Below are positions 1 through 5,011 of a stretch of DNA of 6,242 nt, piece after piece. Positions within the stretch are counted from its first letter, which is position 1; the number at the start of each line of letters is the position of its first letter. The position numbers and the translations under genes were made by a program. The notes under the pieces were generated by a model. It did not search any database. It saw only the letters and a program-made list of their open reading frames with translations, and was not told the DNA's origin. Source of the stretch: an uncultured Gemmatimonadota bacterium (GTDB taxonomy: Bacteria; Gemmatimonadota; Gemmatimonadetes; Gemmatimonadales; Gemmatimonadaceae); assembly GCA_946479995.1 (NCBI GenBank), contig CAMLIU010000106.1:1-6242 (forward strand). Reading direction: 5' to 3'.

Positions 1-363
1 GCGGCCGGCGGTTTCCAGGAGCGGCCGGGCGAAGGTCCCATGCCGCGTGCTGGTGGTGCTGGTGGTGCTGGTGGCGCTCGGGGTGCTGGTGGGCAGCCGG
101 GTGCGGCCGGCGAGGGTGGCGAGTCGCAGGGCGTGGATCAGAGCCAGCTGCGTGAGATCGCCCAGCTGTTCCGCGCCCCGGGCAGCCGTGGCTTCGGCGG
201 CTTCGGCCGCGGCGGCGCGCCGACGGTCGGCACGGGCGACTATCTCGTCTCGATGACCGTCGACGGAAAGAAGTACACGCAGGTGCTGCATGTCGAGCGC
301 CGGAGTGGCGGTGACTCAGCCGGCTTCTTCGGCGGCGAGGACGACGAGGAGCACGAGCCGTAG
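1..363 (+). CDS. C-terminal end of a Gly/Ala-rich, probably secreted protein (possible BNR/VPS10-type beta-propeller protein)
   Basis: The reading frame is open from the first base, so the start lies outside the window; 120 residues are visible before the TAG at 361-363. An ATG at 40 is in frame, but it has no convincing Shine-Dalgarno and falls inside the continuous frame, so I do not take it as the start. Visible residues 17-41 are a Gly/Ala-rich low-complexity linker and 61-73 a second Gly/Phe/Arg-rich patch. Residues 77-99 (TGDYLVSMTVDGKKYTQVL and following) look like the last beta-hairpin of a small Ig-like domain. The tail ends in an acidic run, EDDEEHEP. A closing 'Y.V.MTVDGK.YTQ.L.V' strand pair resembles the C-termini of large secreted BNR/VPS10 (sortilin-like) repeat proteins common in Gemmatimonadota. 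That product is inferred from a tail only; no propeller repeat is in view. A terminator follows, so it is probably not cotranscribed with the transporter. Confidence 0.75.
   Translation, partial: AAGGFQERPGEGPMPRAGGAGGAGGARGAGGQPGAAGEGGESQGVDQSQLREIAQLFRAPGSRGFGGFGRGGAPTVGTGDYLVSMTVDGKKYTQVLHVERRSGGDSAGFFGGEDDEEHEP
49..93 (+). repeat. Five imperfect tandem copies of a 9-bp unit encoding Ala-Gly-Gly
   Basis: The units are GCTGGTGGT, GCTGGTGGT, GCTGGTGGC, GCTCGGGGT and GCTGGTGGG, lying end to end in frame. They encode Ala-Gly-Gly, with one Ala-Arg-Gly copy. Because the unit is a multiple of three, gain or loss of copies would lengthen or shorten a flexible linker without shifting the frame. 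Confidence 0.8.
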
Positions 364-383
364 GCTTTCTCGCCTGGATGGAA

Positions 384-421
384 AAGGGCGCGTCGCAACT
401 CGCGGCGCGCCCTTCTTGTTT
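384..421 (+). terminator. Probable intrinsic terminator of the upstream gene
   Basis: A perfect 9-bp stem pairs AAGGGCGCG (384-392) with CGCGCCCTT (406-414) around a 13-nt loop. A T-rich stretch, CTTGTTT (415-421), follows. It begins 20 bp after the stop codon of the Gly-rich protein gene. The stem is GC-rich; the T-tract is short and interrupted, so termination may be partial. Confidence 0.7.
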
Positions 422-554
422 CATCGGCGATCCCCGGAGCCCGCTGATGCGGACGCGCCACCCATTGCGGCGCCCTCGGCCCGCTTCCATGATCTTCGGC
501 GCTTGATTCGGCCGAGCGCGCACTCCGGCGCGCCAGTCCGCTCAACCTCCCCGC
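415..554 (+). other. Intergenic leader of the susCD-like operon
   Basis: This is the part of the 203-bp gap between the upstream terminator and the transporter's ribosome binding site. No gene-like frame with a ribosome site is visible. The best promoter-like match is TTGCGG (465-470), 17 nt, then CATGAT (488-493). This is a weak sigma-70-type pair (3/6 and 4/6 matches) with ideal spacing. No clear operator or riboswitch fold was seen. Confidence 0.4.
465..493 (+). promoter_or_regulatory. Weak candidate promoter for the susCD-like operon
   Basis: TTGCGG (465-470) and CATGAT (488-493) are separated by 17 nt and lie 73 bp upstream of the ATG at 567. The -35 shares only TTG with the consensus and the -10 matches at four positions. 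Such matches arise by chance, and promoter consensus in this kind of organism is poorly known, so this is a suggestion only. Confidence 0.2.
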
Positions 555-560
555 AGGGAG
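555..560 (+). promoter_or_regulatory. Shine-Dalgarno site for the SusC-like gene
   Basis: AGGGAG ends 6 nt before the ATG at 567. This fixes the start and agrees with a well-formed signal peptide beginning at that methionine. Confidence 0.75.
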
Positions 561-566
561 CATCGC

Positions 567-3500
567 ATGTCACGCTGGTTCAGGTTCGCAGCCACTGTGC
601 TTCTCGTCGGAGCCGCGCCGATGGTGCTTCGGGCTCAGGAAGGATCAGTAGCCGGCAGCGTCGTCGCCGCTGGCTCCGAGGAGCCACTGCCCGGTGCGCT
701 CGTCACCGTTGTCGGCGGCACTCAACGCGCCACCGCAGACGATCAGGGACGATTCCGGATCGTCGGCATCACCGGCCCCACCGTCATGCTCGAGGCGCGA
801 CGCATCGGCTATCGCGCAACGCGGGTCACGGTGCGCAATGGCGAGCTGCACGCGCGCATCACGCTTTCCGCGAGCCCGACCAGCCTCGAGGCGGTGGTGG
901 TGAGCGCGACCGGCGGACGCGTGGAGAAGAAGGCGATCGGGAACTCCGTGGCGACCGTGGACGCTGCCGCGGTCACCGAGATCGCGCCCGTCAACTCGAT
1001 GCAGGGCTTGATCAATGGTCGAGCGCCTGGCGTCGTCATCCAGTCCGCTACCGGCGCGGTCGGTTCCGGTGGCCGCATCCGGGTGCGCGGCAACGCGAGC
1101 TTCTCGCTCTCCAACGAGCCGCTCCTCTACATCGACGGCGTCCGCGTGAACAACAATCCGTCCAGCGGCCCGCAGAATCAGGACTTCGGGTCCAGCTCCA
1201 TCTCGCGCATCAACGATCTCAACCCAGAGGACATCGAGTCCATCGAGATCCTCAAGGGCCCTGCGGCCGCGGCGCTGTACGGCACGGAGGCGTCGAATGG
1301 GGTCATCCAGGTGATCACGAAGCGCGGAGTCGGCGGCGCACCCAGGTGGAACGTGATCGCCCGCCAGGGAGTGAACTACTTCCAGAACTGGGAAGGTCGC
1401 TTCTGGACCAACTACGGGGTGATCCAGAAGCCGGGAGCGCCGGCCGGCGTGCTGGACACGCTGCCCATCACCATCCAGCAGATCCGGGACACGATCGCGA
1501 CGTACGGCTTCAACCCGGACGTCTTCCGGAATGGCCGTCGTCAGGAGACCGAGGTCTCGGTCTCCGGTGGATCGGACATGTTCAACTATTACGCGAGCGG
1601 TAACTACCTCGACGACGCCGGCGCCGAGGTGAGCAACTACACGCGCAAGTCCAGCGGCCGGGTGAACCTCGGCATCGCGCCCAGCAACAGCTTCCGGATC
1701 AGCGTCAATGCCGGCGCGGTCATGGGTCCCACGCACCTCAGCTGCGAGGCCGGCTGCGGGGGCCGGGTGTGGACGATGACCGCGACGACGCCGTCGAACT
1801 GCGCCAATCCGTGGACCCACTGCCTTTACAGCTCGCTCCCGGAAGCGTACGACGAGACCTACCAGTTCTGGCAGAACCTCAACCGTCTCTCATCCAGCGT
1901 CCGCTTCGACCACACGCCCGCCACCTGGTTCACGCATCGCCTGACCGCAGGCGTCGACCGGACAGCCGAGCAGAACGTCTATTTCACTCCCCGGATCGAC
2001 TCGCTCCTCGCCAGCACGCAGATCGGCAGCCCCGACGCCCTTGGCGGCAAGGACATCGAGGACCGGCAGATCACCTACGCATCGCTCGACTACGCGGCGA
2101 CGGTGTCGAAGTCCTTCCGCACGGACTTCACGTCCGCCACCACGGCGGGCGCGCAGTACTACCGCGACAACACGCACTACACGCGCGCGGCCGGATGCGT
2201 CTTCCCGCTCGCCGGCCTCACCGACATCAGCGCGACCACGCAGCCGTGCGCAACTTTGCCGCTGCCGATCGAGGACGGCTTCGGCAATGCGACGCTCGGC
2301 GTGTACGGACAGGAACAGGTCGGCTGGCGTGACGCGCTGTTCCTGACGGCGGCGGTCCGCTCCGACAACAGCAGCGCCTTCGGCACCAACTACTCGCGCG
2401 CCGTCTACCCGAAGTTCAGCGTCAGCTGGATCCTGAGCCAGTGGAGCGCGGTGCACGACCGCCTGCCGATGCTGAACGAGCTGCGCTTCCGCGCCGCGTA
2501 CGGGGAAGCTGGAAAGGCGCCGGCGACCTACTCCGCCACCCGCACCTTCATCCCGACCCCGGGCTACAACGACGCGCCGTCAGTCACCGCCGGCACGCCG
2601 GGTAATCCCAACCTGCGACCCGAGCGCGGCAAGGAGATCGAGCTCGGATTCGACGCGTCGGCGCTCAACGACCGCGTCGGCCTCGAGTTCACCTATTACC
2701 GCAAGCGCACCCTCGACGCGATTCTCGATCGCGAGCTGCCGCCGTCGCTCGGCTATTCCGGCACCCAGCCGTTCAACGCGGGAGAGATCCTCAACTCTGG
2801 TACGGAGCTGCTCCTGCGCGGCACGCCATACCGGGGCAACCAGTTGAGCTGGGACGCCACCTTCACGCTCGCCACGAATGCGAACAAGGTGGTGGACCTC
2901 GGCATGCCGGGAGTCACCTTCGTCACCGCGGGAACCTACGGGCGCCATGAGATCGGCTACCCGGTGGGGGCGTGGTTCGAGCAGCGAGTCGTCAGCGGCG
3001 TGTTCGACCCGGCGACGAACAAGGCGACCGGGATCTGCGATGACGGCAGGGGCGGCACGATGCCCTGCTACGGCGCGGACGGCAAGGCAGGCACCGCGGA
3101 CGACGCGCCGAACGTCTACCTCGGCCGCTCCTCCCCGCCCACCGAGGGATCGTTCAGCTCCACTTTCACCTTCCTGCGGAACTTCCGGCTCTACGGCCTC
3201 GTCGACTGGCAGACGGGCTGGAAGAAGATGAATGGCAACCTGCGCGTGCGGTGCACCGTGGCCGTGCGCTGCTTCGAGAACTACTACCCGGCGCAGTCGG
3301 ATCCGGCGATCGTCGCACAGATCCAGTCCAATCGCAATCTCGTGGACTTCCTGATCCAGGATGCCAGCTTCGCCAAGCTGCGCGAGTTGACGCTGGCGTA
3401 CGACATCCCCGACCGGTACGCGCGGCAGCTCCGCGCCACCCGCGCCAACATCGCCATATCCGGACACAACCTCCACACCTGGACCAGTTATCCTGGCCTC

Positions 3501-3611
3501 GAGCCCGAAGCGATGTTCCTCGGCGGAAGCCGCGGCACCTTCCAGTCATGGGAGCAGACGACCCTGCCGCAGCTCACCCAGTGGACCGTTTCCCTTTCCC
3601 TCACTCTTTGA
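567..3611 (+). CDS. SusC/RagA-family TonB-dependent outer-membrane transporter
   Basis: A 1014-aa outer-membrane barrel that in this family imports oligosaccharides or peptides using TonB/ExbBD energy, with a SusD-type lid. Residues 1-23 form a signal peptide (basic N-end, hydrophobic core, LRA before Gln24). Residues about 27-105 are a carboxypeptidase-regulatory-like beta-sandwich (GSVAGSVVAAGSEEPLPGA onward). LEAVVVSATGG (107-117) sits where SusC proteins carry the TonB-box-like stretch. The plug spans about 120-254 and has hallmark SusC motifs: RIRVRGNAS (170-178), LLYIDGVRV (186-194) and EILKGPAAAALYGTEASNGV (227-246). The remaining ~760 residues are barrel, ending in the typical RELTLAYDIPD and SGHNLHTWTSYPGLEPE segments and a final strand WTVSLSLTL. 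Length is normal for the family. All ten cysteines fall in five close pairs. The start is supported by AGGGAG upstream. The gene leads an operon with the SusD-like gene 8 bp downstream. Family is certain; substrate is unknown, as no degradative enzyme accompanies it. Confidence 0.96.
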   Translation: MSRWFRFAATVLLVGAAPMVLRAQEGSVAGSVVAAGSEEPLPGALVTVVGGTQRATADDQGRFRIVGITGPTVMLEARRIGYRATRVTVRNGELHARITLSASPTSLEAVVVSATGGRVEKKAIGNSVATVDAAAVTEIAPVNSMQGLINGRAPGVVIQSATGAVGSGGRIRVRGNASFSLSNEPLLYIDGVRVNNNPSSGPQNQDFGSSSISRINDLNPEDIESIEILKGPAAAALYGTEASNGVIQVITKRGVGGAPRWNVIARQGVNYFQNWEGRFWTNYGVIQKPGAPAGVLDTLPITIQQIRDTIATYGFNPDVFRNGRRQETEVSVSGGSDMFNYYASGNYLDDAGAEVSNYTRKSSGRVNLGIAPSNSFRISVNAGAVMGPTHLSCEAGCGGRVWTMTATTPSNCANPWTHCLYSSLPEAYDETYQFWQNLNRLSSSVRFDHTPATWFTHRLTAGVDRTAEQNVYFTPRIDSLLASTQIGSPDALGGKDIEDRQITYASLDYAATVSKSFRTDFTSATTAGAQYYRDNTHYTRAAGCVFPLAGLTDISATTQPCATLPLPIEDGFGNATLGVYGQEQVGWRDALFLTAAVRSDNSSAFGTNYSRAVYPKFSVSWILSQWSAVHDRLPMLNELRFRAAYGEAGKAPATYSATRTFIPTPGYNDAPSVTAGTPGNPNLRPERGKEIELGFDASALNDRVGLEFTYYRKRTLDAILDRELPPSLGYSGTQPFNAGEILNSGTELLLRGTPYRGNQLSWDATFTLATNANKVVDLGMPGVTFVTAGTYGRHEIGYPVGAWFEQRVVSGVFDPATNKATGICDDGRGGTMPCYGADGKAGTADDAPNVYLGRSSPPTEGSFSSTFTFLRNFRLYGLVDWQTGWKKMNGNLRVRCTVAVRCFENYYPAQSDPAIVAQIQSNRNLVDFLIQDASFAKLRELTLAYDIPDRYARQLRATRANIAISGHNLHTWTSYPGLEPEAMFLGGSRGTFQSWEQTTLPQLTQWTVSLSLTL

Positions 3612-3612
3612 G
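3610..3612 (+). promoter_or_regulatory. Weak ribosome site of the SusD-like gene, overlapping the SusC-like stop
   Basis: The only purine core near the ATG at 3620 is GAG, which overlaps the TGA stop (3609-3611) and lies 7 nt from the start. The preceding bases are pyrimidine-rich. A weak site overlapping the upstream stop suggests that ribosomes finishing the transporter re-initiate on the lipoprotein gene (inference). Confidence 0.4.
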
Positions 3613-3619
3613 ACCAGCC

Positions 3620-4933
3620 ATGACCAGAATCTCGATGTGCCGCGCATCGCGCGCGGTTGGTCTCGCGGGAGTCGCCGTGCTGCTCGGCGTTGGTTTTCTC
3701 GCCGCCTGCAACGGCGACCCGCTCTCCGTGCCCTCCCCGACCCAGGTGCCGGCGCAGGGACTGTACGTCCCGGCGAACGCCCAGCTCCTCGTCAACGGCG
3801 CCATCGGGGACTTCGAGTGCGCGTTCAACTCATATACAGTCCTCGGAGGGCTGATTGGCGACGAGCTGAACGACGCCACCCAGACCGCCGATCGATTCCC
3901 GTACGACGCCCGCACCATGACGAGCAGCGACCGTCGCTACGCGGTGAATAGCTGCTCCGGCCTGGGCGTGTACACGCCGCTGCAGGCGGCCCGTGTCTCC
4001 GCCGACGCGATTCGTACGTCGCTCGAGGGGTGGACCGACGCCGAAGTGCCCAACCGCCAGGCGCTGCTCGCCTCCGTGGACCTGGTGGAGGGGTACAGCA
4101 TGCTGCTGCTGAGCGAAGGCTTCTGCTCCACGACCTTCACCACCTACGACGCCTCGCAGAATCCGGTGTACGGGCCGGAGCTGCAGCCGAAGGACGCAGC
4201 GGCGAAGGCCGAAGAACGCTTCACGGCCGCAATTGCCGCGGCGCAGGCCGCCGGCAGCAATGCGTCGAACACGCTGTATGCTGCCTACGTCGGGCGCGCC
4301 CGCGCACGACTGGACCAGGGCAACCCGGCCGGCGCCCGCGCCGATGCGGCGCTGGTTCCCGCCGGCTTCGTCTACGAAGTCTCGGCGAGCCAGACCAGCA
4401 CGCGTCGCACCAACCGCGTGTGGGCGGAGAACGACAGCATCAACCAGCTCTCGTCGGTGGGCAACTACTACCGCAACCTGAACGACGCTCGCGTGCCGAC
4501 GTACTACTACGGCAAGGTCATTCGCGGCGACTCCATCTTCATCCAGCAGAAATATCCGTCTGCGTCCTCGCCGTTGCCGCTGGCCACCTATCGCGAAGCC
4601 CAGCTCATCATCGCCGAGGCGGACATCACGACCAACCCGGCGAACACGGTGGCCATCATCAATGCCGAGCGGGCTCGCAGCCGCGCGGCCGGCTACACGG
4701 GCCAGCCTGCCTACACCGGTCCCGTCGACGCCGCGTCGCTCAAGGCGGAGGTCGTGGAGCAGCGCCGTCGCGCGCTCTGGCTGGACAGCCATCACCTCGG
4801 CGACGTCATCCGCTACGGGATCACCCTGATTCCCCCAGCGGGCACCCCGTATCGGAACGGCGGTACCTATGGAAACAATGTCTGCCTGCCGCTGCCGGAC
4901 ATCGAGCGGCTGAACAACCCGAACCTGCAGTAG
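3620..4933 (+). CDS. SusD/RagB-family outer-membrane lipoprotein
   Basis: A 437-aa lipoprotein, the substrate-capturing lid of the preceding transporter. The N-terminus has basic residues, a hydrophobic core and a lipobox LAAC with the lipidated cysteine at residue 30, so the mature protein is a lipid-anchored surface protein. The frame runs open further upstream, inside the transporter gene. I chose the ATG at 3620 because it follows the transporter stop by 8 bp and gives a correct lipoprotein signal; a second ATG at 3635 would also keep the lipobox. Family marks: a helical N-terminal segment with GLIGDELND; YREAQLIIAEAD (324-335), the conserved TPR-like helix; INAERARSRA; EQRRRALWLDSHHLGD (380-395) followed by VIRYG, matching the C-terminal 'E.RRELWLEGHRLGD..RYG' signature; and the closing CLPLPDIERLNNPNL. 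It is shorter than typical Bacteroides SusD (about 500-550 aa). Binding specificity cannot be read from the sequence. A strong terminator follows, so the operon ends here. Confidence 0.95.
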   Translation: MTRISMCRASRAVGLAGVAVLLGVGFLAACNGDPLSVPSPTQVPAQGLYVPANAQLLVNGAIGDFECAFNSYTVLGGLIGDELNDATQTADRFPYDARTMTSSDRRYAVNSCSGLGVYTPLQAARVSADAIRTSLEGWTDAEVPNRQALLASVDLVEGYSMLLLSEGFCSTTFTTYDASQNPVYGPELQPKDAAAKAEERFTAAIAAAQAAGSNASNTLYAAYVGRARARLDQGNPAGARADAALVPAGFVYEVSASQTSTRRTNRVWAENDSINQLSSVGNYYRNLNDARVPTYYYGKVIRGDSIFIQQKYPSASSPLPLATYREAQLIIAEADITTNPANTVAIINAERARSRAAGYTGQPAYTGPVDAASLKAEVVEQRRRALWLDSHHLGDVIRYGITLIPPAGTPYRNGGTYGNNVCLPLPDIERLNNPNLQ

Positions 4934-4970
4934 GAGCGCTGGGGGCCCCTGTGCCCCAACCGCTGCGTAA

Positions 4971-5011
4971 CTCGAAGGGCTCGGCAATTCTGCCGAGCCC
5001 TTCGAGCTTTT
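4971..5011 (+). terminator. Strong intrinsic terminator closing the susCD-like operon
   Basis: A perfect 16-bp stem pairs CTCGAAGGGCTCGGCA (4971-4986) with TGCCGAGCCCTTCGAG (4991-5006) around the loop ATTC. A CTTTT tail (5007-5011) follows. It begins 37 bp after the SusD-like stop. The other strand folds equally well but is followed only by TTACGC, so termination of the converging minus-strand gene would be weaker. The last T (5011) is also the final base of that gene's stop codon. Confidence 0.9.

Noticed and set aside
40..42. ATG as start of a small 107-aa gene
   Set aside because: The frame is open to base 1, no Shine-Dalgarno is convincing, and the sequence begins in a low-complexity linker, so it is more likely the tail of a larger gene.
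404..534. Repeated GGCGCGCC palindromes near the intergenic region
   Set aside because: Short self-complementary GC octamers are expected by chance at this composition. They are unevenly spaced and one is part of the terminator stem, so no operator role is supported.
290..1603. Long plus-strand open frame (437 codons) overlapping the start of the SusC-like gene
   Set aside because: It overlaps the transporter in another frame, is very rich in Arg and His, and has no domain pattern. It is a by-product of high GC content.
645..1820. Minus-strand open frame of 391 codons antisense to the SusC-like gene
   Set aside because: The product is Arg/Asp/His-rich without recognisable motifs and mirrors a well-conserved sense gene; a GC-driven shadow.
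3251..3619. Upstream extension of the SusD-like frame into the transporter gene
   Set aside because: It would bury the lipoprotein signal inside the protein and overlap the transporter by 361 bp. The ATG at 3620 gives a proper lipobox.
3830..4987. Minus-strand open frame of 385 codons antisense to the SusD-like gene
   Set aside because: The sense frame has a full set of SusD signatures. The antisense product is Arg/Val/Gly-rich without motifs, and the frame runs across the terminator hairpin.
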